Below, piece after piece: positions 8,105 to 15,346 of a stretch of 39,666 bases of DNA. The DNA comes from Collinsella sp. (GTDB lineage Bacteria > Actinomycetota > Coriobacteriia > Coriobacteriales > Coriobacteriaceae). Numbering within the stretch: position 1 is the first letter of the stretch; each line of letters opens with the position of its first letter. The stretch spans positions 1 to 39,666 of the forward strand of contig DXZW01000011.1 of NCBI GenBank assembly GCA_019419455.1, read 5' to 3'. Made by a program: the position numbers and the translations under genes. Below the pieces are notes generated by a model, which was not told where the DNA came from, made no database searches, and was given only the letters and a program-made list of their open reading frames with translations.

Positions 8105-8459
8105 AGCACGTCTGTCACAAAGGCCGTGGCCAGAAAATGGCAAAAATGAGTACTGCTACCTTGCTTACAACATATCAAAAGATAGTATTTGCTTAAGTTA
8201 CGCAACATATGTCCATTATAAGGACTAATAATTGGATCAAAATCGTACATTCATCGCCATTTCGACTAGCTATCTGGCCTTATTAGTCCAAAATTGCTGC
8301 TACCAAATCGATAACAGTACTCATATTTGATGTTTTTTGACCAGCAGGTCTCCCCGCCTTAGCAAATCTAAGGCAAAACGGGCTCCAGACCGCTGAATCG
8401 TGCCGCATATGGCACGTCCGCAGTCCGGAACCCGGTCCAAATTGAGTTATTGCGCTGTG
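8105..8459. other. AT-rich gene-free segment bounded by inverted repeats, with a nested hairpin
   Basis: No convincing gene is seen. Base composition drops sharply compared with neighbours. A 10-bp inverted repeat ATGAGTACTG (8147-8156) and CAGTACTCAT (near 8315-8324) encloses the AT-rich core, like the ends of a small non-autonomous element. Just right of it, roughly 8346-8394, a nested fold pairs GGTCT/AGACC, CCCG/CGGG and GCCTTAG/CTAAGGC around a 5-nt loop, and CGTGCC/GGCACG forms another hairpin nearby. CTCAATTTGGACCGGG, read on minus about 25 nt after the argD stop, resembles repeat D. It may include the 3' end structure of the arg operon mRNA. Confidence 0.5.
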
Positions 8460-9743
8460 TTAGGCCAAAACGTCCGACAAAATCTCGATCAGGCTGTCCA
8501 CGTCGGCTTCCTCGCAGATAAGCGGCGGCAGGAAACGCAGCGTATGAGCTCCGGTCGCGTTAATCACGGCGCCGGCGGCAAGCGCGCGGGCAACAATATC
8601 ATGCGCATCGCCCGCAGCGTCATCCAGATCGCAGCCGAGCATTAAGCCGCGACCGCGCACCTCGACCACATGCGGCAGCTTGGTGAGCTTTGCCTCCATA
8701 TAAGCACCCACCTTGGCGGCATGGTCGGCATAATCGCCGCGCACGAGCGCGGAGAGCGTCGCGGCGCACGCCGCGACGGCCAAGCAGCTACCGCCAAAGG
8801 TCGAGCCGTGATCACCGGGCTTAAACACGTCGGCGATCTCCTTCTTTGCCACCACGGCACCCATGGGCACGCCATCGGCAATGCCCTTGGCAAGGCTCAT
8901 AATGTCGGGTTCCACACCATAGGTCTGGAATGCAAACGGCTTGCCGGAGCGGAAGATGCCACACTGGACCTCGTCGGCGATAAGAACGGCGCCCACCTCG
9001 TGCGCCAAGTCGCGCGCCGCCGCCATAAACTCCTCGGTCATGGGATGCACACCGCTCTCGCCCTGGATCGGCTCGAGCATCACGGCACAAATTTCGCTCC
9101 CCAGGTGCTTAAAGATCGAACGCAGTTCGTCGACATCGTTGGGTGTGCATGCCACAAAGCCACCCGGCAGCGGACGGAAGCTGTCCTGTAGCCAATCCTG
9201 CATGGTGGCGGCAATGGTCTCGAGCGTACGGCCGTGAAAGCCGCCGCGCATGCACACGATGGTGTTGCCACCGTTACCAGCACGCTTGGCGTACAGACGC
9301 GCGAGCTTCATCGAGCCCTCGTTGGCTTCGGCACCAGAATTGGCAAAGAACGTCTCCCATACCTGCTCGTCCGCCGTCGGAGCGCCGAGCGCAGCTGCCG
9401 TGGTCTCATCGCCGGCGGCAATGGCATCGGCAATCACGCGTGCACTGTCCACGTCGTCGTTGGCAAGCTTGGACAGCAGCGCCGCGACCTGTCCACGCTG
9501 CTCGATGTAGAAGTAATTGGAGACATGCATGAGCTTTTTGGTCTGTGCCTCGAGCGCCGAGAGCACAGCCGGGTCGCCATGACCTAGGCTGCACACGCCG
9601 ATGCCGGCAAGAAAGTCGAGGTACTCACGGCCATCGTCGCCGGTGAGCTTCATGCCGTGACCCTCGACAAACTCGACCGGAGAGCGGCCAAAGGTATGCA
9701 TAACGTAATGGGATTCAAGCGATTGCTGAGCTGCAAGTGACAT
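8460..9743 (-). CDS. argD: Acetylornithine aminotransferase
   Basis: PLP enzyme that transaminates N-acetylglutamate semialdehyde to N-acetylornithine. The 427-aa protein has class III aminotransferase features: NYFYIEQRGQ, a SGAEANEGSMKLAR block, RGGFHGRT, IADEVQCGIFRSG, and the PLP-binding Lys near residue 286 in SLAKGIADGVPMGA, followed by HGSTFGG. It is slightly longer than typical ArgD because of an insert around residues 105-130. The start at 9743 has GAAAGG upstream. It is the last gene of argCJBD, 69 nt after argB. Context rules in favour of ArgD over other class III aminotransferases. Confidence 0.93.
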   Translation of the reverse strand: MSLAAQQSLESHYVMHTFGRSPVEFVEGHGMKLTGDDGREYLDFLAGIGVCSLGHGDPAVLSALEAQTKKLMHVSNYFYIEQRGQVAALLSKLANDDVDSARVIADAIAAGDETTAAALGAPTADEQVWETFFANSGAEANEGSMKLARLYAKRAGNGGNTIVCMRGGFHGRTLETIAATMQDWLQDSFRPLPGGFVACTPNDVDELRSIFKHLGSEICAVMLEPIQGESGVHPMTEEFMAAARDLAHEVGAVLIADEVQCGIFRSGKPFAFQTYGVEPDIMSLAKGIADGVPMGAVVAKKEIADVFKPGDHGSTFGGSCLAVAACAATLSALVRGDYADHAAKVGAYMEAKLTKLPHVVEVRGRGLMLGCDLDDAAGDAHDIVARALAAGAVINATGAHTLRFLPPLICEEADVDSLIEILSDVLA

Positions 9744-9812
9744 GGGATGCCTTTCGTTGGGCGCCAGACGGCGCGGGGCTATGGGTGCAGGAATGGGGCG
9801 GCTGCGGGTCAG

Positions 9813-10793
9813 CTAGACCGTCTGAAGCTTCTCGACCTCGTCAAGGTTCTCGGTCAGACGCGCAGCAAACGTCGAAAGCGGATGCGGATGCGTATCGAAC
9901 TCGTAAGCCGTCTCGGTGGAATGGATCACGGTGCCGACGCCGGCATCGGTCAGCAGCTCCAGGAGCAGCGAATGCGGCGTAGTACCGTTAATGATGTGGG
10001 CACGAAATACACCGCCGGTAAGCGCATCGACGGCCGCACGCAGCTTGGGAATCATGCCCTTATCGACCTCGCCGCCGTAGAGCATTTCGTTAACCTCGTC
10101 GAGCGTTAGGTTGGAGATAAGCGAGTCCTTGTCGCTAAAGTCCTTGTACAGGCCATCGACATCGGTCAAAAAGATCGCCTTGTGCGCGTGGAGCGCCGCG
10201 GCAACAGCACCGGCAGCGGTGTCGGCGTTGATGTTGAAGAAACCGCCGTCCTCCCCCGCCGCAACGGTAGCGATGACGGGGATGTACTCGCTATCGAGCA
10301 GGCGCTCGATATAGTCGGTGTTGACGTGCGTCACTTTGCCCACGCGACCGAGCTCGGGGTCGAGCGGCTCGGCGATGAGCGTGCCGGCATCGCTGCCCGA
10401 CACGCCCACGGCCAGGTTGCCGTGGTGGTTGATGGCAACAACCAGCTCCTGGTTAACCTTGCCGCCCAGCACCTCGCGCACGATATCCATAGTCGCCGGC
10501 GTGGTCACGCGCTGGCCGTTCTTAAACTCGACGGGAATATCGTAATGGCTCAGCGCCTCGTTGATAGCCTTGCCGCCGCCGTGCACGATGACGGGGCGCA
10601 TACCGATGATCTTGAGCAAGACGATGTCGCTCATCACGTCGCGGCGCAGCTGCTCATCAACCATGGCGGCTCCGCCATATTTGATAACAACCGTCTTGCC
10701 GGTCAGGTTCTTAATCCACGGCAGCGCTTCGAACAGCAGCTGCGCGGTTGCTTCGTTGGATTCGCTCGAACGACAATCGCGTGCGAATTTCAT
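9813..10793 (-). CDS. argB: Acetylglutamate kinase
   Basis: Phosphorylates N-acetylglutamate, usually the arginine-sensitive step. From the ATG at 10791-10793 (MKFARDCRSS) the protein is 326 aa. An upstream in-frame start at 10853 would add 20 residues that look unlike the family. The amino-acid-kinase motifs are present: VIKYGGAAMVD near the N-terminus, VHGGGKAINEAL, a VGVSGSDAGTL segment, and NINADTAAGAVA. The N-terminal helix before the kinase core is typical of hexameric, arginine-inhibited NAGK, which suggests feedback control here (inference). It lies 82 nt downstream of argJ in the same transcript direction. Confidence 0.95.
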   Translation of the reverse strand: MKFARDCRSSESNEATAQLLFEALPWIKNLTGKTVVIKYGGAAMVDEQLRRDVMSDIVLLKIIGMRPVIVHGGGKAINEALSHYDIPVEFKNGQRVTTPATMDIVREVLGGKVNQELVVAINHHGNLAVGVSGSDAGTLIAEPLDPELGRVGKVTHVNTDYIERLLDSEYIPVIATVAAGEDGGFFNINADTAAGAVAAALHAHKAIFLTDVDGLYKDFSDKDSLISNLTLDEVNEMLYGGEVDKGMIPKLRAAVDALTGGVFRAHIINGTTPHSLLLELLTDAGVGTVIHSTETAYEFDTHPHPLSTFAARLTENLDEVEKLQTV

Positions 10794-10874
10794 AATCTGC
10801 CTCGTCTTTCGTATCGTTATCGCGCCGTGCTCCGCTGTCCGCAATCGCGGCAAGATGCGCAGCGTGCCTGGAAT

Positions 10875-12140
10875 CTAGGAACGGTAGTCGCCGTTGATGG
10901 AGATGTACTCATGCGTGAGGTCGCAGGTCCACACGGTCGTTGCCGCGTCGCCTGCGCCCAGGTCGGCCGAGATCACGATCTCGGGCGCCTCGAAACGTCG
11001 TAGAGCCTCGTCCTCGTCAAAGGGAACAGTCAGACCGTCGCGACAGACGGGCATGCCCATCATGTCGATGGAAACGTCTTCCTGATTAAACTTCACACCG
11101 CACTTGCCAAGCGCCATAGCAACGCGACCCCAGTTGCAGTCGTGGCCGGCAATGCAGGTCTTGACGAGCGGAGAGTTGGCAACAGCGCGCGCCGCGATAT
11201 CGGCCTCCTCGTCGTTCACGGCGCCGGTGACGTTAACCGTCACGAGTTTGGATGCGCCCTCGCCATCTGTGGCGATGTTGCGCGCCAGGCTCTCGCACAC
11301 CTCATGCACGGCAAAGGCTAGCTCGTCGAAGGCGTCAGAGCCCCCGACAATAGGCTCGGCATTTGCGGCAGCGCCGGAGGCAAGCATGATGCAGGTGTCG
11401 TTGGTCGAGGTGTCGGAATCGACCGTTACCTTGTTAAAGGTCTGCTTGACGGTCGAGAGCAGCAGGGCATGAAGTGCCGCAGGCTCGACGGGGGCATCGG
11501 TGGTGATAACTGCGATCATGGTGGCCATGTTGGGCATGATCATGCCCGAGCCCTTGCACATTCCGCCTACCGTATAGACATTGCCCGCATGACCCGCACC
11601 CTCACTGACGTAGGATACGGCGTACTCCTTGGAGTGCGTGTCGGTCGTCATGATGGCGCGAGCGGCATCGGCGCCACCGTGGGCGGAGAGCGCCTCGTAG
11701 GCAGCAGGAATGGCGGTCTCAAACGTGTCGATCGGCAGAATCTGGCCAATCACGCCCGTGGAGGCGACTAGGATCTGCTGGGGTTCGCAGCCGATGACCT
11801 GCGATGCGATGCTGCACGTCTCGCGCGCGCATGCAAGGCCGGTCTCACCCGTGGCGGCGTTGGCATTGCCAGAGTTGACCGAAATGCCGGCGATGATACC
11901 GTACCCCTTGTCGGCACCGCCCAGGTTGGCACGGCTCACCTGCACGGGCGCCGCGCAAAAGCGATTGGTGGTAAACACGCCGGCACCGGGACAGGGTTTA
12001 TCGGGCACGACGAGCGCGTAATCCAGACGCTCGGGGTTCTTGCGGAACCCAGCGTGGATGCCTGCAGCTTTAAAACCAGCCGCAGCCGTAACGCCACCCT
12101 CGACGGCGCGAATCTTGATATCAAACAGCTCGGTATCCAT
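10875..12140 (-). CDS. argJ: Bifunctional ornithine acetyltransferase / N-acetylglutamate synthase
   Basis: Moves the acetyl group from N-acetylornithine to glutamate, recycling it and releasing ornithine; many members also make N-acetylglutamate from acetyl-CoA. The 421-aa precursor contains the self-cleavage site KGSGMIMPNMATMIA, with the nucleophilic Thr near residue 207. It also has the oxyanion-hole pair STGVIGQ and GGMCKGSG, and ends in the conserved INGDYRS. The start at 12140 has AAGGAG 11 nt upstream. Its presence means the cyclic pathway is used, and no argA or argE is needed. The 135-nt gap to argC shows no terminator. Confidence 0.95.
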   Translation of the reverse strand: MDTELFDIKIRAVEGGVTAAAGFKAAGIHAGFRKNPERLDYALVVPDKPCPGAGVFTTNRFCAAPVQVSRANLGGADKGYGIIAGISVNSGNANAATGETGLACARETCSIASQVIGCEPQQILVASTGVIGQILPIDTFETAIPAAYEALSAHGGADAARAIMTTDTHSKEYAVSYVSEGAGHAGNVYTVGGMCKGSGMIMPNMATMIAVITTDAPVEPAALHALLLSTVKQTFNKVTVDSDTSTNDTCIMLASGAAANAEPIVGGSDAFDELAFAVHEVCESLARNIATDGEGASKLVTVNVTGAVNDEEADIAARAVANSPLVKTCIAGHDCNWGRVAMALGKCGVKFNQEDVSIDMMGMPVCRDGLTVPFDEDEALRRFEAPEIVISADLGAGDAATTVWTCDLTHEYISINGDYRS

Positions 12141-12275
12141 CGTCTTTATGACTCCTTATGTCAAACAAAAAAACGGACATCGGTTGGTGCGCCATGCCAG
12201 TCGTGATCATGAGACCAGCTTAAGAGTGGCGCCCCATTCGATGCCCGACTACCAAATCGTTAACAATCGAATGTG

Positions 12276-13346
12276 CTACACCGGGCACGCCACTGTAGGC
12301 AAGCCTCGTCGCTCGTCAAAGCCAAAGACGATATTGGCGCACTGGACTGCTTGGCCCGCAGCGCCCTTGCACAGATTGTCGATGGCGCCCGTCGCCACCA
12401 GCACGCCCGCGCGCTTGTTGAGCGCGAGGCCAATCTGGGCAGCGTTGGTGCCGACGACCGAAGCCGTCTTGGGCTGCTGGCCGGCATCGAGCACGCGCAC
12501 AAAGGTGCGACCGGCGTAGAACTGCTTGTAATGGTCGACGACATCCTCAAGAGCCAGCGTGTCGAGAGCCTGCGGCGCGAGCGGCAGCGTCACCGTGGAG
12601 AGCAGACCGCGCTTGAGCGGTGCCAGGTGCGGGGTAAAGACGACGCGATCGGTCAGGCCAAGGATTTGCTCAATCTCGGGCGTGTGGCGATGCTTGCCCA
12701 CGCCGTAGGCCTCCAAGTTCTCGTCGGCGCTGCAAAAATGGGTGCGGGCGTTGCAGGACTTACCGGCGCCCGTCACGCCGCTAATGGCATCGACAATCAC
12801 GGGACCGTTCTCGGCCACCCAGCCCGCGCGCACGGCGGGCGCGGCGGCAAGGCTCGTTGCGGTGGGATAGCAACCGGCGCAGGCGACCAGCACGGGTTTG
12901 CCGTCGGCATGGTCGGATGCGGCGGTCTCCAAGTCCTGGCAGAACAGCTCGGGCAGGCCAAAAGCGCGGGTCTTGAGCAACTCGGGGCTCGTATGCTCGG
13001 CGGCATACCATGTCTCAAAGACAGACGCGTCGCTCAGGCGGTAGTCGGCCGAAAGATCAAAGCAGGAGACGCCCGCGGCAAGCAGCGCGGGCACCTGTGC
13101 CATGGCAGCCGTGTGCGGCACGGCCAAGAAGACGGCGTCGCAGGATTTAAGCTCGGGCGCGTCATGCGTGGTAAAAACCAGGTCGCTCACACCAGCAAAG
13201 CTCGGATACACCGCGGACAGCGGCTGGCCGGCATCGGCGTTGGACGTAATGGCAACAAGTTCAAACTCGGGATGGCCGAGCACGAGGCGAATGAGCTCGG
13301 CTCCGGCATATCCAGCCGCGCCGACGATTCCAACCTTCAAAGACAT
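12276..13346 (-). CDS. argC: N-acetyl-gamma-glutamyl-phosphate reductase
   Basis: NADPH-dependent reduction of N-acetylglutamyl phosphate to the semialdehyde. The 356-aa protein starts with the Rossmann motif GIVGAAGYAGAEL and carries the catalytic Cys159 in VACAGCYPTA. SGVTGAGK and an HRHTPEIEQ segment follow, all typical. The ATG at 13344-13346 has AAGGAG six bases upstream. It is the first gene of argC-argJ-argB-argD; argF, argG and argH are not in this window. The upstream region holds a candidate ARG box, so repression by an ArgR-type regulator is likely. Confidence 0.96.
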   Translation of the reverse strand: MSLKVGIVGAAGYAGAELIRLVLGHPEFELVAITSNADAGQPLSAVYPSFAGVSDLVFTTHDAPELKSCDAVFLAVPHTAAMAQVPALLAAGVSCFDLSADYRLSDASVFETWYAAEHTSPELLKTRAFGLPELFCQDLETAASDHADGKPVLVACAGCYPTATSLAAAPAVRAGWVAENGPVIVDAISGVTGAGKSCNARTHFCSADENLEAYGVGKHRHTPEIEQILGLTDRVVFTPHLAPLKRGLLSTVTLPLAPQALDTLALEDVVDHYKQFYAGRTFVRVLDAGQQPKTASVVGTNAAQIGLALNKRAGVLVATGAIDNLCKGAAGQAVQCANIVFGFDERRGLPTVACPV

Positions 13347-13453
13347 ATCAGACTCCTTGTCTGCGATTTATGCACCGATGCGCATTTCGCAGCGGTCGTT
13401 ATGAAGTGGGTTGAAACTTTAGCACCAAAAGATGCATTAACACGTAAATGGCT

Positions 13454-13467
13454 TGCATATTCATGCA
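13454..13467 (-). promoter_or_regulatory. Candidate ARG box (ArgR operator) for argCJBD
   Basis: TGCATATTCATGCA is a near-palindrome with half-sites TGCAT and ATGCA, resembling the AT-rich ARG box core. It lies 108 nt upstream of the argC start; a related GATGCATTAA lies about 25 nt nearer argC. Family knowledge (ArgR sites before arg operons) plus position support it; no binding data. Confidence 0.5.
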
Positions 13468-13512
13468 TTGAAACATTCCCGACACATTCGCTTGAAGGAA
13501 TTGACAAATGGA

Positions 13513-13566
13513 GCGGGCCCCGTATTGACCGGCGCTCCTAACGGCGCCGGGCAATACGGGGCCCGC
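13513..13566 (-). terminator. Long stem-loop between the PPOX genes and argC
   Basis: GCGGGCCCCGTATTG (13513-13527) pairs perfectly with 13552-13566. After one mismatch, CCGGCGC (13529-13535) pairs with GCGCCGG (13544-13550), leaving an 8-nt loop. On minus it follows the stop of the upstream PPOX gene by 38 nt and is followed by a weak T-rich tract, so it probably ends that transcript. The stem is longer than most terminators. Confidence 0.65.
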
Positions 13567-13603
13567 CCATGCGAAAACCAAGTTGTTAGGATAAGCCAGC
13601 TGG

Positions 13604-14014
13604 CTAGAGCTCGACCGGCACCCATTCGTCGTGATTGCAGATAAAAGCCTCGGGATCCTCGACGCTAAAGAAGACGAGCGTGGGGTCGTTAGGCCCCTCA
13701 TAGTGCTCGCCCAGGCGCTCTAGATGCTTCCACCCGGCTTCGCGCATTTCGCTCGAAGCCCGGTCTTCCAGTCCCGCACGCCCGCGCAGGATCAACCAAC
13801 CGTGGCCCGGCCACCAACTCGTGGCCTCAAAGCGCTGGTTTTGCAGCAGCTCCTGCCACACATCTTTGGTGCGCGCTGTCACAAACCACAGCCTGCCGTC
13901 CTGAATCTGTGCAAACGAGAACGGACGCACATGCGGCTGCCCGTCCACGCTCGTCGCCAGATACCACGCCGGCACCGACGTCAGATACTCCAGCACCGTA
14001 TTCAATCCGTCCAC
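13604..14014 (-). CDS. Pyridoxamine 5'-phosphate oxidase-like flavoprotein, paralogue 1
   Basis: Small split-barrel protein of the FMN- or F420/haem-binding PPOX-like family; substrate unknown. I choose the GTG at 14012-14014 because AGGAGG sits four bases upstream. A longer frame from an ATG at 14059 would prepend 15 residues lacking a ribosome site. The protein is 136 aa. Conserved blocks are VPAWYLAT, HVRPFSFAQ, LWFVTARTKDVWQEL and WLILRGRAGLED, matching the next gene closely. Together they form a tandem pair. An enzyme that detoxifies or reduces small molecules is possible, but the sequence does not say. Confidence 0.82.
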   Translation of the reverse strand: MDGLNTVLEYLTSVPAWYLATSVDGQPHVRPFSFAQIQDGRLWFVTARTKDVWQELLQNQRFEATSWWPGHGWLILRGRAGLEDRASSEMREAGWKHLERLGEHYEGPNDPTLVFFSVEDPEAFICNHDEWVPVEL

Positions 14015-14053
14015 GTTTCCTCCTGTCGCCTGACCAGTCTTTTTGCAATGGGT

Positions 14054-14071
14054 AGTCAATTTGGGAAATCA
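14054..14071 (+). repeat. Short dispersed repeat D, copy 3 (partial)
   Basis: AGTCAATTTGGGA on plus matches repeat D at 39-64 and 33690-33714, but this copy then diverges (AATCAG). It lies between the two PPOX-like genes and touches the stop codon of the second. Confidence 0.35.
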
Positions 14072-14515
14072 GAGCTCGAGGCGCTCTTCGCTGCCGTCGA
14101 TATCGCAGAACCGTGCGGCGATGTTGCGGACCGAGAAGAATGCAAGGCGGCCGTCGTTGGCGCTATCGTGTTGCTCGCCAATGCCCACCATGTGCCTAAA
14201 GCCCGCCTGGCGCACCTTGTCGCTCACGACTGCATCGTCCTCGAGCGCGGCCTCACCGGTTAACACGATCCAGCACTCCCCCGGCTTCCAGCCCGATACC
14301 TCAAACTTGGGATTCGCGCTCAACTCCGCCCACACGTCCTTGTCGCGCGACGTGCAAAACCACAGCTTGCCGTCATCGACCATGGCAAACGAAAACGGCC
14401 TCACGCGGGGCTGATGCCCGTCGCTCGCATCGGTCGTAGCAAGATACCACGCCGGAATGCGCCTGAGATACGAGCAGACGCGCTCGAGCTGAGCCGTGCG
14501 ATCGTTGTCGGTCAT
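14069..14515 (-). CDS. Pyridoxamine 5'-phosphate oxidase-like flavoprotein, paralogue 2
   Basis: 148 aa, same family as its neighbour. Shared blocks in the same order are IPAWYLATTD, RVRPFSFA, LWFCTSRDKDVWAEL, GWKPGECWIVLTG and AALEDDA. The ATG at 14513-14515 has AAAGGGG five bases upstream. The two copies are clearly related but diverged through most of their length, so the duplication is not recent. The downstream paralogue starts 54 nt after this stop, and the ecfT gene ends 30 nt upstream. Flavin binding would fit with the adjacent riboflavin transporter operon, but this is only a contextual hint. Confidence 0.82.
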   Translation of the reverse strand: MTDNDRTAQLERVCSYLRRIPAWYLATTDASDGHQPRVRPFSFAMVDDGKLWFCTSRDKDVWAELSANPKFEVSGWKPGECWIVLTGEAALEDDAVVSDKVRQAGFRHMVGIGEQHDSANDGRLAFFSVRNIAARFCDIDGSEERLEL

Positions 14516-14545
14516 AGGGACCCCTTTCTTGCGCTCGAATCGCGC

Positions 14546-15346
14546 CTAAACAAGTTGAAGGTTGATGACGATGACGCAGATGAGCAGCAGCGCCGTCACC
14601 ACCGCAGCCAGCGCATCCCCGCGGCGAAATGCAAGCGCATGCAGGCGCGTGCGGCCCTGCTCACCGTGATAGCAGCGTGCATCCATGGCAGCAGACAGCG
14701 TCTCGGCATGGCGGAAAACGCCCGTGAACAGCGGAATCGCCACACTGCCGAGCATACGCACGCCGCCGAGCGGACCTCCCGTCACGCGTGCACCGCGGCT
14801 TGCCTGCGCATCGGCCGTCTGCTTCATCTCGGTGGCAAACTGCGGCATAAAGCGTAGCGCGATACCCATGATCATGCCGAGCTCGTGCGCAGGAAGTCCC
14901 ACACGCGCAAACGGCGCGAGCAGGCGCTCAAAGCCCGCGGTGAGGTCGAGCGTGGGCGTGGTGAGCGTAATGGCGCTCATGCCGGCCATCATCAACGTCA
15001 GGCGGCACGCCATAAAGGCGGCAGAACGCAATGAGCCCTCGCTTATCTGCAGAAAGCCGAGCTGCCACAGGATGCGCCCACTCTGATCGGTAAACAAGTT
15101 GAGCACCGCGACCACGACGACGATTGCCAGCAGCGGTGCCATCGATGATAGGACCCGGCGCAACGGCACCCGGGACACGGCATAGATCAGCACGACGAAA
15201 ATTGCGACCGGGGCCAGTCCGCGGAAGCCGCCGACGGTCAGCGTCGTGATCAAAAACACAAAGCCCAGGAGCAGCTTGGTGCGCGGATCCAGGCGATGGA
15301 TCGCACTATCGCCGGGATAGTAACTGCCAAACGAAAACGCCTCCAT
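14546..15346 (-). CDS. ecfT: ECF transporter transmembrane component EcfT
   Basis: Integral membrane scaffold coupling the S component to the ATPases. The 266-aa protein starts MEAFSFGSYYPGDSAIHRLDPRTKLLL, a typical CbiQ/EcfT opening shown here only in part by SAIHRLDPRTKLLL. Several hydrophobic segments follow, then a cytoplasmic region with ADAQASRGARVTGG, which corresponds to the A-R-G coupling helix, and AMDARCY, the second coupling motif. Its start overlaps the ecfA stop by one base (TAATG), so translation is coupled. GAGGAGG lies in front. It is the last gene of ribU-ecfA-ecfT. Confidence 0.93.
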   Translation of the reverse strand: MEAFSFGSYYPGDSAIHRLDPRTKLLLGFVFLITTLTVGGFRGLAPVAIFVVLIYAVSRVPLRRVLSSMAPLLAIVVVVAVLNLFTDQSGRILWQLGFLQISEGSLRSAAFMACRLTLMMAGMSAITLTTPTLDLTAGFERLLAPFARVGLPAHELGMIMGIALRFMPQFATEMKQTADAQASRGARVTGGPLGGVRMLGSVAIPLFTGVFRHAETLSAAMDARCYHGEQGRTRLHALAFRRGDALAAVVTALLLICVIVINLQLV

